Below, in pieces: positions 1 through 6,284 of a DNA stretch of 7,937 nucleotides (the stretch's first letter is position 1; every line of letters starts with the position of its first letter). Source of the DNA: Scybalousia_A sp963588535. Its GTDB lineage: Bacteria > Bacteroidota > Bacteroidia > Bacteroidales > P3. The stretch is taken from contig CAVAII010000082.1 of NCBI GenBank assembly GCA_963588535.1, positions 1-7,937 on the forward strand, read 5' to 3'. The notes beneath the pieces were generated by a model. It had not been told where the DNA came from. It was given only the letters and a program-made list of their open reading frames with translations, and did not search any database. Position numbers and translations under genes: made by a program.

Positions 1-41
1 TCTACGTTAAAGGTAAGATAATCAACATTGTGGCTAAATAA
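1..41 (+). CDS. 3' end of an upstream gene (partial, unidentified)
   Basis: The frame beginning at base 3 is open from the window edge and reads Y-V-K-G-K-I-I-N-I-V-A-K before a TAA at 39-41. The other two plus-strand frames meet stops within 21 bases. The short tail has a protein-like mix of residues and lies 35 bp before the glycosyltransferase, so it could be the last gene before it in the same operon. Twelve residues are too few to name a family. Confidence 0.35.
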   Translation, partial: YVKGKIINIVAK

Positions 42-76
42 TTTTAAGATAAAAATATAAAAAACGTATAAAGGCT

Positions 77-1204
77 TTGGTAATAGGTGTTAACACAAGG
101 TTATTGATTAAGGGAAGGTTGGAAGGTATCGGGTACTTTACTTTGCAGATTCTTATGCGTATGACTAAGAATCATCCGAAAGATACGTTCGTGTTTTTCT
201 TTGATAGACAGTACGATAAGAGTTTTGTTTTCTCCAAAAACGTTATCCCTGTAGTTGTGCCGTTACCTTGCAGACATCCTCTTTTATGGAAGGTGTATTT
301 CGATTATTTACTGCCCCTTTATTGCCGAAAATACAAGGTCGAGAAGTTCTTTTCGCCCGAGAACTATATTCCAAAGATAAAGAATATCCCTATTGTGTGT
401 ACTATCCACGATATCAACTTTTTCCATAATAATAAATATATCGGTAGCGGTTCGCATCAGAGGTATTTTATGAAATATTTTCCACTTAATGCCTCTTTGA
501 GCGACAAGATAATTACGGTTAGCGAGTACAGCAAGAAGGATATTGTGGAGAATTTTGGAGTTAGTGAAAAGAAGGTGGAAGTGGCGTATAATGCACCTAA
601 CGATGTGTATATCAAACAGAGTGAGGAAGTTAATCGGGCTACTAAACTTGAATACACCGAAGGGAAAGACTATTTTTATTTCGTAGGGGCAATACATAAA
701 CGCAAGAATCTTACGAATATTTTCTTGGCTTTTGATGAGTTTAAGCGCAGAGAAAAGACTGATACCAAATTAGTTATAGTTGGTGCAAAGAAATGGTGGG
801 AAGGTGAGATAGAGGACACTTACAATAATTTGGAATTTAAGAGCGATGTTATCTTTGTTGGAAGGAAAGAGGCGAAGGACGTGGCAAGGATAGCAAGTGC
901 GTCTATTGGGTTGGTGTTTCCGTCTCTGTTTGAGGGCTTTGGAATACCTATCGTGGAGGCTTGGAAGGCAGGTACAGCAGTTATAACGTCTAACACTACC
1001 TCGTTGCCAGAGGTTGCAGGCGAGGGTGCCTTGGTGGTTAATCCTTATAGCGTAGAGGAGATAACCAGTGCAATGTGTAATATATTTGATAACAAAGAAT
1101 TAAGACAAGAATTAATAGAAAAAGGGGAACAACAATTAGACAGGTTTTCTTGGGATAAAAGTGAGGAAAAAATATGGAAAATAATACAAGAATTAGGCAA
1201 ATAG
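77..1204 (+). CDS. GT4-type family 1 glycosyltransferase
   Basis: This protein probably moves a sugar from a nucleotide-sugar donor onto a cell-surface glycan or lipid on the cytoplasmic side of the inner membrane; donor and acceptor cannot be read from sequence. It has 375 residues and a GT-B layout. The N-terminal half opens with I-G-V-N-T-R-L-L and a glycine-containing E-G-I-G-Y stretch (about 3-20). The C-terminal domain starts near F-V-G-A-I-H-K-R-K-N-L (202-212). The donor-site signature E-G-F-G-I-P-I-V-E gives the E-x7-E pair E286/E294, followed by a T-S-L-P-E-V segment (308-313). An in-frame stop at 50-52 limits the start. No ATG or GTG precedes the core, so the TTG at 77 is chosen; an ATA at 68, giving I-K-A-L-V-I-G, is an odd alternative. 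The end overlaps murF by 31 bp, which implies co-transcription. The family call is firm; the substrate is unknown. Confidence 0.9.
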   Translation: MVIGVNTRLLIKGRLEGIGYFTLQILMRMTKNHPKDTFVFFFDRQYDKSFVFSKNVIPVVVPLPCRHPLLWKVYFDYLLPLYCRKYKVEKFFSPENYIPKIKNIPIVCTIHDINFFHNNKYIGSGSHQRYFMKYFPLNASLSDKIITVSEYSKKDIVENFGVSEKKVEVAYNAPNDVYIKQSEEVNRATKLEYTEGKDYFYFVGAIHKRKNLTNIFLAFDEFKRREKTDTKLVIVGAKKWWEGEIEDTYNNLEFKSDVIFVGRKEAKDVARIASASIGLVFPSLFEGFGIPIVEAWKAGTAVITSNTTSLPEVAGEGALVVNPYSVEEITSAMCNIFDNKELRQELIEKGEQQLDRFSWDKSEEKIWKIIQELGK

Positions 1205-2487
1205 ATGAGGGTCTATTAAAGGAGGTTTTGGAGGTATTTGCTCTGAACTATGCTCTTACTACCGATTCACGCAAGGTTAAGGAAGGGAGTATATTTGTAG
1301 CCTTGAAGGGAGAGAAATACGATGCTAACACTTTCGCTAGGAGTGCAATAGACAAGGGTGCAAGTCTGGTAATAATAGACAATAAGGATTATTATATAGA
1401 CCAAAGGACGATAGTTGTAGAGGACAGTCTAAGGTTCTTACAGAGATTTGCTACATATTACAGAGATACTTTTGATATACCTGTTTTGGCGATAAGTGGT
1501 ACTAATGGCAAGACGACTACTAAGGAGTTGATAAACGCAGTTTTAAGTACAAAATATAGGACGCAGGCAACGGTTGGAAATCTTAATAATCAAATCGGTG
1601 TACCCCTAACATTATTGTCTTGGCGAAAGGATTTGGAGATTGGAATCGTGGAGATGGGTGCTTCGCATGTTGGAGATATAGACGAGTTGTGCAGGATAGC
1701 AAAGCCTAATATGTGTTTATTGACTAATATTGGTGTAGCACATATCGAGGGATTTGGTTCGGAGGAGAACGTAGTTAAGACAAAGTGTGAGTTGTATCGA
1801 TATGTGGAGAGTAAAGGTGGCAAAGCGTTTGTAAATAAGGACGATAGGAACCTGTATTCTCATTCTCCAAAGGTTTATACAAGTTATTCACTTTCGCAAG
1901 AGGGCGATGTATGTGGCAAACAGATAGATAACAATTCGCCTTTTGCGTCCATAGAGGTTCAAGGCGTTAGGATACATTCTCATTTGGTTGGGGTGTATAA
2001 TACATATAATATATTAGCGGCAGTAAGTGTGGGTTTGTATTTTGGCATTAAGTTGGAGACGATAAAGGAGGCGATAGAGAATTATGAGCCTCAGAACAAT
2101 CGTTCGCAAGTTAAGAAAACAGAGCATAACACCTTAATATTAGACTGTTATAATGCTAATCCATCGTCTTGTAAATCTGCTTTATGGTCTTTTAATGATA
2201 TGGAGGCTAAGGATAAAAGAGTGTTCTTGGGAGAGATGTGTGAGTTAGGCGAGGTTAGTGAGAAGGAGCATAAGCAAGTCGCTCAAATGGTTGCACAGAT
2301 GGGTTTAAGGCAGATAATATTTGTAGGAGAAAACTATAAACCATACAGCACACTTAGCAATTGTTTGTGGTTTGAGACGAGTGAGGAGGCAAGAGACTTT
2401 CTACAAACGCAGAAAATAGAAGATAGTTTGATACTAATCAAAGGGTCTCGCAAGACTCAGATGGAAAAATTGGGAGATGTTTTATAA
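1174..2487 (+). CDS. murF: UDP-N-acetylmuramoyl-tripeptide--D-alanyl-D-alanine ligase MurF
   Basis: MurF uses ATP to join D-Ala-D-Ala to the UDP-MurNAc-tripeptide, the last cytoplasmic step before the lipid-linked stages of peptidoglycan synthesis. At 437 residues it is of normal family length. An N-terminal substrate domain carries T-D-S-R-K-V (30-35) and F-V-A-L-K-G-E (41-47). The Mur-ligase P-loop is G-T-N-G-K-T-T-T (109-116). Next come N-L-N-N-Q-I-G-V-P (136-144), A-H-I-E-G-F-G-S (189-196), and a lysine-containing K-T-K-C-E-L segment (202-207), where the family's carbamylated lysine is expected. The C-terminal domain shows D-C-Y-N-A-N-P-S-S (324-332), L-G-E-M-C-E-L-G-E (352-360) and L-I-K-G-S-R (421-426). 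The ATG at 1174 lies inside the end of the glycosyltransferase gene and has an AGGAA-like sequence about 6 bp upstream. The gene end overlaps anmK by 11 bp. Every diagnostic Mur-ligase motif is present. Confidence 0.97.
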   Translation: MENNTRIRQIDEGLLKEVLEVFALNYALTTDSRKVKEGSIFVALKGEKYDANTFARSAIDKGASLVIIDNKDYYIDQRTIVVEDSLRFLQRFATYYRDTFDIPVLAISGTNGKTTTKELINAVLSTKYRTQATVGNLNNQIGVPLTLLSWRKDLEIGIVEMGASHVGDIDELCRIAKPNMCLLTNIGVAHIEGFGSEENVVKTKCELYRYVESKGGKAFVNKDDRNLYSHSPKVYTSYSLSQEGDVCGKQIDNNSPFASIEVQGVRIHSHLVGVYNTYNILAAVSVGLYFGIKLETIKEAIENYEPQNNRSQVKKTEHNTLILDCYNANPSSCKSALWSFNDMEAKDKRVFLGEMCELGEVSEKEHKQVAQMVAQMGLRQIIFVGENYKPYSTLSNCLWFETSEEARDFLQTQKIEDSLILIKGSRKTQMEKLGDVL

Positions 2488-3601
2488 GGTTATTGGTTTA
2501 ATGAGTGGGACCTCGCTTGATGGTCTGGATATTGCTTACTGCACCTTTGATATTAATGATAAAGAGGCTAAAAGCAACACTCCCTCTATACAATATAATA
2601 TAGAGAAGGCTCAGACAATACCTTATAACAAAGAGATAAAAGACCAAATACTACGAATGGAGACTTGTTCGGGTGAGGAGTTGGCTTGTTTTTCTACTTA
2701 TCTTGGGCATTATTTTGGCAAAAAGACGAGAGAGTTTATTGAAAAGAATAATTTGCAAGTAGATTTCATAGCCTCGCACGGACAGACGATATTTCATCAA
2801 ATAGATAAGCAATTCACATTACAGATTGGCGACTTGAACGCTATTGCAGCCGAGACAGAATGCTCAGTTATAGGCGATTTCCGTTCGTTAGACGTAGCCT
2901 TAGGCGGACAAGGGGCTCCATTGGTGCCGATTGGAGATGAGATATTGTTCTATCAATACGATTCTTGTTTGAATTTAGGCGGTTTTTCTAATGTTTCATA
3001 CAACAGCGAGGGCAAACGTATAGCCTACGATATCTGTCCTACTAATATAGTTTTGAATAAGTTATGTATGGAGTTAGGGCTTGCGTATGATGACCGAGGA
3101 AGGATTGCGAGAGAGAATAAAACTAACGAAAAGTTATTATCCAAATTGAATAATATACCTCATTATGTGTTAGATAAGAGGACGTCATTGGGTAAAGAAT
3201 TTGTAAAAGAGTGGGTGTTTCCGATTTTGGATAGTTTTGAGATAAAGACAGAGGATAAGATAGCAACCTATACTCAACATATTGCCCAACAAATAGCCAA
3301 ACACCTAAAAGGCAAAGTGTTAGTAACAGGCGGTGGAGCGTATAATGAGTTTTTGATAGATAGCATAAGAAAATATTTAGGAGAAAAAAATAGTTTAGAT
3401 AAAAATAACTTAGACAAAGAAAAGACTAGTTTAGATAAGCAGTTAGTTATTCCAAATCATTGGTTGATAGAATATAAGGAGGCTTTGATATTTGCTTTTC
3501 TTGGAGTAAGGAGAGTGCGAAGGGAAGTGAATTGTTTAAGGGACGTAACGGGTGCAAGGAAGGACTCTTGTAGCGGTGCAATAGTTTATTACTCAAAATA
3601 A
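2477..3601 (+). CDS. anmK: Anhydro-N-acetylmuramic acid kinase AnmK
   Basis: AnmK cleaves the 1,6-anhydro ring of anhydro-MurNAc and phosphorylates it with ATP to MurNAc-6-phosphate, salvaging cell-wall sugar in the cytoplasm. The 374-residue protein has the ATP-binding signature G-L-M-S-G-T-S-L-D-G-L-D (7-18), A-S-H-G-Q-T-I (99-105), G-D-F-R-S-L-D-V-A-L-G-G-Q-G-A-P-L-V-P (133-151), N-L-G-G-F-S-N-V (166-173) and a second nucleotide motif V-T-G-G-G-A-Y-N (283-290). The likely catalytic aspartate is D185 in Y-D-I-C-P-T-N, where, from memory, proteobacterial AnmK reads D-T-G-P-G-N. Residues about 303-322 form a lysine/aspartate-rich insertion with three L-D-K units just before the conserved I-E-Y-K-E-A-L-I-F-A-F segment (331-341). 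The ATG at 2477 overlaps the murF end in another frame, suggesting translational coupling. Confidence 0.96.
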   Translation: MFYKVIGLMSGTSLDGLDIAYCTFDINDKEAKSNTPSIQYNIEKAQTIPYNKEIKDQILRMETCSGEELACFSTYLGHYFGKKTREFIEKNNLQVDFIASHGQTIFHQIDKQFTLQIGDLNAIAAETECSVIGDFRSLDVALGGQGAPLVPIGDEILFYQYDSCLNLGGFSNVSYNSEGKRIAYDICPTNIVLNKLCMELGLAYDDRGRIARENKTNEKLLSKLNNIPHYVLDKRTSLGKEFVKEWVFPILDSFEIKTEDKIATYTQHIAQQIAKHLKGKVLVTGGGAYNEFLIDSIRKYLGEKNSLDKNNLDKEKTSLDKQLVIPNHWLIEYKEALIFAFLGVRRVRREVNCLRDVTGARKDSCSGAIVYYSK

Positions 3602-3631
3602 TAGGTTGATCACTAAGAAATAATAACTCTA

Positions 3632-4186
3632 ATGTTAGACGACAAACAAATATTAGAACTAATCCAAAGCAGAAAGACTCGTGAGAGGGGCTTTCGAGAA
3701 TTAGTTACGCTAACAAAAGAGAAACTCTATTGGCAAATACGCAAGATGGTCTTTACGCATGAGGACGCAGATGACTTATTGCAAGAGGTTTATATTAAGG
3801 TTTTTAGGGGTATTTCGTCTTTTAAGGGAGACTCCTCGCTAACTACTTGGGTTTATAGGATAGCCTACAATGAGACGATTAATTTCCTAAAAAGCAAGTC
3901 TTGGCAGAACAAACTTAATGACGTATCGTTGGATATGGTTGAATGGCAGAAATCTACTAATGGTGCAAGTTTGGACGCAAACAAATTGGAAAAAATAATA
4001 CAAAAAGCAATTGCTGAGTTACCCGACAAACAGCGTGCAGTCTTTACTATGAGATACTATAACGAAGTGCCTTTCAAGGAGATGGAACAGATAATGCAGA
4101 CCAGTGAGAGTGCCTTAAAGACGTCTTATCATATAGCAGAGAAAAAAATTAAAGAAATTTTATTACAACAAGGATTAAACTTTTAG
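3632..4186 (+). CDS. ECF-type RNA polymerase sigma factor
   Basis: This is a sigma-70 family factor of the extracytoplasmic-function type, 184 residues, with only regions 2 and 4. Region 2 includes H-E-D-A-D-D-L-L-Q-E-V-Y-I-K-V-F (43-58), the core-RNA-polymerase contact, then F-K-G-D-S-S-L-T-T-W-V-Y-R-I-A-Y-N (64-80), which covers the -10 melting and recognition helices. After a linker (about 88-118), region 4 runs from I-A-E-L-P-D-K-Q-R-A-V-F (127-138) through a helix-turn-helix around F-K-E-M-E-Q-I-M-Q-T-S-E-S-A-L-K-T (148-164). The gene starts 30 bp after anmK with no clear promoter in the gap, so read-through from the wall operon is possible. It precedes a membrane anti-sigma candidate and a secreted sensor candidate. 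The regulon is not known from this window; autoregulation is an inference. Confidence 0.93.
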   Translation: MLDDKQILELIQSRKTRERGFRELVTLTKEKLYWQIRKMVFTHEDADDLLQEVYIKVFRGISSFKGDSSLTTWVYRIAYNETINFLKSKSWQNKLNDVSLDMVEWQKSTNGASLDANKLEKIIQKAIAELPDKQRAVFTMRYYNEVPFKEMEQIMQTSESALKTSYHIAEKKIKEILLQQGLNF

Positions 4187-4266
4187 ACTTGTTTCTTGTC
4201 AAAGTAAGTGAAGAAAGAATGAGAGAAAAGTTTAGAAAGAAAAGAAAAACAATATAAACAGAGATA

Positions 4267-4743
4267 ATGGTAAAAGATAATGATAAAATATTAGAACCTA
4301 TAAACAAGGATTGTCAAGTGCCTGAGGATTATTTCCAAAACATAGAGGACAGAGTACTTGGTACTTATCACAAAAGACAGAGGATAAGACGTAGAAAAGT
4401 TTTGCTTTCAGTATCTTGCGTTCTTGTTTTAGCAATTGTAGGAGTGTTCTTTGCAAGGTATGATTCTACTCTTTTAAGTACGGATACAATAGAACAATTA
4501 GCCTCTCTTACTCCAACCACTACACCTCCTAATGAGATGATAATGAGTGAGGAAATAGCCAAAGTAGAGGTTAATAAGACTAAAGAAGAAAAGACGATAA
4601 CTAACACCCCTATAAAGCAAAAGGCTGTTGCTAACTACTCTAAGAAAGAAGAGGTTAGATACACAGAAAAGGAATTAAACTATTTGGAGAACTATCTTAA
4701 TGAGGATACTTACGAATTGGTTTATAATAGTTTAGTAAAATAA
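4267..4743 (+). CDS. Single-pass membrane protein, probable anti-sigma factor of the upstream ECF sigma
   Basis: No family is firmly recognised. The 158 residues have a charged cytoplasmic N-terminus (1-44) containing V-P-E-D-Y-F-Q-N-I-E-D-R-V-L (18-31), a motif type I associate with Bacteroidetes proteins encoded next to ECF sigma genes. A basic R-R-R-K stop (41-44) leads into one hydrophobic helix (about 45-63). A low-complexity Thr/Pro and Lys/Glu linker follows (80-130), then a short acidic/aromatic end, Y-L-E-N-Y-L-N-E-D-T-Y-E-L-V-Y (139-153). Size, topology and position between a sigma gene and a secreted CpxP-like gene fit a CnrY-type anti-sigma factor holding the sigma at the inner membrane; this role is inferred. 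A stop at 4255-4257 fixes the ATG at 4267 as the first start. The gap behind the sigma gene is 80 bp and purine-rich; the next gene begins 16 bp downstream. Confidence 0.72.
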   Translation: MVKDNDKILEPINKDCQVPEDYFQNIEDRVLGTYHKRQRIRRRKVLLSVSCVLVLAIVGVFFARYDSTLLSTDTIEQLASLTPTTTPPNEMIMSEEIAKVEVNKTKEEKTITNTPIKQKAVANYSKKEEVRYTEKELNYLENYLNEDTYELVYNSLVK

Positions 4744-4745
4744 TT

Positions 4746-4751
4746 AGGAGA
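4746..4751 (+). promoter_or_regulatory. Ribosome binding site of the sensor-like gene
   Basis: AGGAGA lies 8 bp before the ATG at 4760. It is one of the few clear Shine-Dalgarno sequences in the window and supports this start and strong translation of the third gene of the sigma module. Confidence 0.6.
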
Positions 4752-4759
4752 GAAAAAGA

Positions 4760-5314
4760 ATGAAAAAGATAAAAATAGCATTTGTAGTATTGTTTGCTTG
4801 TCTAATAACGATAAGTGGTTATTCTCAGGTAAATAATCAAGAGTGGGAAGAATTGCACGCTAAGTTGCTTAAACAAAAGTATGAGTTCTTACAAAAAGAA
4901 TTAGCCTTAGAAGACGACTTAATGAACAAGTTTTGGAATGTTTATTTGCAGTATGATAATGATTTATCACAAACACATGACCACGCTTGGAAGGTTCAAT
5001 GTACGCTAACCAAATGCGACCACTCTATGCGAGAGAGAGTAGATGAGGACAAATTAGAAGAGGATGTTGCCAAACAACTAATCGAGGAGAGAATGCGTAC
5101 AGAGAGACAGTTGTTGGATATAGACGAGAAATATTATAGTCGTTTTATGGAGATATTACCTGCACAAAAGGTTTTGAAACTAAATAGATTAGAAAAGAAA
5201 TTTATGCGTGAGGTAATGAGTCAAAACTCTGACGAAGGTCGTAATTGTCCTCCTAAAGACAAATCCATAGATAAGAAAACCAAACAATTGCGTAGAGAGA
5301 ATAGTAGAAGATAA
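4760..5314 (+). CDS. Secreted helical protein of CpxP/CnrX (ECF sensor) type
   Basis: A 184-residue exported protein. The signal peptide has K-K-I-K, a hydrophobic core (6-18) and probable cleavage after I-S-G-Y-S-Q (18-23), a common Bacteroidetes pattern; no lipobox cysteine is present. The mature part is nearly all charged amphipathic helix. It includes E-L-A-L-E-D-D-L-M-N-K-F-W-N-V-Y (47-62) and a late L-P-A-Q-K-V-L-K-L-N-R-L-E-K-K-F (133-148), resembling the helical hairpin of Spy/CpxP/CnrX-like proteins and of Flavobacteria proteins labelled sensor of ECF-type sigma factor. H73, H75, C81, C86 and H88 cluster in one loop and could bind a metal or form a disulfide. The tail (159-184) is strongly basic and probably disordered. 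Located third after the sigma and membrane genes, it is inferred to be the periplasmic input or a chaperone of the system. The export call is strong; the sensing role is inference. Confidence 0.75.
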   Translation: MKKIKIAFVVLFACLITISGYSQVNNQEWEELHAKLLKQKYEFLQKELALEDDLMNKFWNVYLQYDNDLSQTHDHAWKVQCTLTKCDHSMRERVDEDKLEEDVAKQLIEERMRTERQLLDIDEKYYSRFMEILPAQKVLKLNRLEKKFMREVMSQNSDEGRNCPPKDKSIDKKTKQLRRENSRR

Positions 5315-5332
5315 CATTAGAAAATGGTTAGG

Positions 5333-5354
5333 CAAAAAGATGTTAATCTTTTTG
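5333..5354 (+). terminator. A/T-rich hairpin after the sigma module
   Basis: A perfect 9-bp inverted repeat, CAAAAAGAT (5333-5341) and ATCTTTTTG (5346-5354), closes over a GTTA loop, 19 bp after the sensor stop codon. It resembles a weak intrinsic terminator, but no long T tract follows beyond the stem itself. Its last four bases double as the -33 TTTG of the next promoter. Confidence 0.5.
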
Positions 5355-5382
5355 ATTTCGTTTCATAATTAATTTATTTTTG
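5351..5382 (+). promoter_or_regulatory. Bacteroidetes-type promoter for the TauE/SafE gene
   Basis: TTTG at 5351-5354, a 20-bp spacer and TATTTTTG at 5375-5382 match the Bacteroidetes -33/-7 consensus (TTTG, TAnnTTTG) exactly. Transcription would start near 5386-5389, at the foot of the following GC-rich hairpin, leaving a leader of about 40 nt before the ATG at 5429. The assignment is by pattern only. Confidence 0.6.
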
Positions 5383-5384
5383 GG

Positions 5385-5416
5385 TCCGAGAGGCGTCCTG
5401 CCTCTTGGATTTTTTT
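5385..5416 (+). terminator. Strong intrinsic terminator / leader hairpin
   Basis: TCCGAGAGGC (5385-5394) pairs with GCCTCTTGGA (5400-5409) over a five-base loop, with one G-U pair, and is followed by seven T (5410-5416). This is the most GC-rich stem in the window and a standard Rho-independent terminator for the sigma-module transcript. Because the promoter just upstream starts transcription at its base, and the next ATG is only 12 bp beyond the T tract, the same hairpin would also sit at the 5' end of the permease mRNA. Confidence 0.8.
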
Positions 5417-5428
5417 AGAAAAAGGGAG

Positions 5429-6220
5429 ATGACAATCACAATAGTTTTGATATTAATTATTTCAGGCATTTTCGTAGGCTTTATCAACACTCTATCTGCT
5501 GGTGGAACAACTATTTCAATAGCCTTGTATCTTGCCTTAGGTCTGCCTGCACAGACTGCCAACGCCATAAACAGAGTAGGTGTTTTGATACAGAATGGTT
5601 TCGCCTCAGCCGTCTTTTATAGAAAACATCTTATAAACTATAAGCAAATCCTATTGTATGCAATACCTGTGCTAATCGGCTCATTAGTAGGCTCATTGGT
5701 TGCTATCAAACTAAGCAAAGAAGTATTTGATTTATGCTTGGTTGGAGTCTTATTGTTGATGATTGTTTTCTTGTGCGTAGAGAGGAAAAACAAAGAGAAA
5801 CAAGAGAGGGAGTTTAGCCTTAGATTATATTTGATTGCCTTGCCCCTATTCTTTATTACAGGCTTTTATGGAGGTTTTGTGCAGACAGGTACAGGTTTTC
5901 TCTTGATAGCCGTTGTGGGTACGGTGCTTGGTTATGATTTGTTAAAGACAACAGTAGCCAAAAACACGATTATGTTTCTCTACACTGTGGTCGCAATGAT
6001 AGTTTTTTTGCAACGGGGAGGCATTGAAACTAAGTATTGGGTCTATGGTTTGATACATTCCATAGGTAATATTATTGGGTCTTATATTGCTACACGTTAC
6101 GCATTAAAAAAAGGCAATAAGTTGGTCAAAATCATTATTATCTGTGTTATTATCCTGACCGCTTTGGACTTGCTAGGAATAGTAGATTTTCAAATAATTT
6201 TCAAAAATTTTGTTAATTAA
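5429..6220 (+). CDS. TauE/SafE-family membrane permease (sulfite/sulfonate exporter type)
   Basis: An inner-membrane protein of 263 residues with about eight hydrophobic segments (roughly 2-22, 28-45, 74-94, 100-117, 132-150, 153-168, 176-224 as two, and 233-252). It shows the two-fold repeat of the TauE/SafE family: the first half has G-F-I-N-T-L-S-A-G-G-T (17-27), the second G-F-Y-G-G-F-V-Q-T-G-T-G (145-156). Family members export sulfite, sulfoacetate or other small organic anions; the substrate here cannot be told. The frame is open back to a TTG at 5405, but that codon lies in the terminator stem. The ATG at 5429, with AGGGAG just upstream, is the natural start and begins directly with the first membrane helix. 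A terminator separates it from the sigma module, so a joint role is uncertain. Its stop abuts the next gene's promoter. Confidence 0.88.
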   Translation: MTITIVLILIISGIFVGFINTLSAGGTTISIALYLALGLPAQTANAINRVGVLIQNGFASAVFYRKHLINYKQILLYAIPVLIGSLVGSLVAIKLSKEVFDLCLVGVLLLMIVFLCVERKNKEKQEREFSLRLYLIALPLFFITGFYGGFVQTGTGFLLIAVVGTVLGYDLLKTTVAKNTIMFLYTVVAMIVFLQRGGIETKYWVYGLIHSIGNIIGSYIATRYALKKGNKLVKIIIICVIILTALDLLGIVDFQIIFKNFVN

Positions 6221-6252
6221 TTTGTCTAATACAGACATATTTTGTATTTTTG
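6221..6252 (+). promoter_or_regulatory. Bacteroidetes-type promoter for the PepSY-like lipoprotein gene
   Basis: TTTG at 6221-6224, a 20-bp spacer and TATTTTTG at 6245-6252 repeat exactly the elements and spacing seen before the permease gene. The start point would be near 6256-6259, giving a leader of about 28 nt before the ATG at 6285. The dyad TGTCT-aatac-AGACA (6223-6237) overlaps the -33 element and runs into the spacer, and could be an operator, though so short a dyad may be chance. Confidence 0.7.
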
Positions 6253-6284
6253 CCAAACGAAAAAGACATAAAATATATACAACA

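Noticed and set aside
308..697. Minus-strand open frame of 129 codons inside the glycosyltransferase gene
   Set aside because: It lies antisense to a clearly conserved gene, has no recognisable domain, and its residue mix is that of a shadow frame. The same holds for minus-strand frames at 457-657, 1590-1823 and 4368-4607.
4219..4257. Twelve-residue basic reading frame in the gap between sigma and anti-sigma genes
   Set aside because: It is too short and A/G-biased to tell from chance, with no clear ribosome site; a leader peptide cannot be supported.
5405..5428. TTG-started N-terminal extension of the permease
   Set aside because: The TTG lies in the terminator stem and would add eight mostly polar residues before the first membrane helix; the ATG at 5429 has a good ribosome site.
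5374..5568. Minus-strand frame of 64 codons over the permease gene start
   Set aside because: It runs antisense through the terminator hairpin and the permease's first helices, has no promoter of its own and resembles nothing known.
6199..6220. Terminator at the permease gene end (CAAAA-TTTTG repeat)
   Set aside because: The arms are five A/T-rich pairs with a one-base loop, which cannot form a useful hairpin.
6210..6284. Upstream ATG extending the lipoprotein by 25 residues
   Set aside because: The extension crosses the promoter and would bury a standard lipoprotein signal peptide; it also overlaps the permease end.
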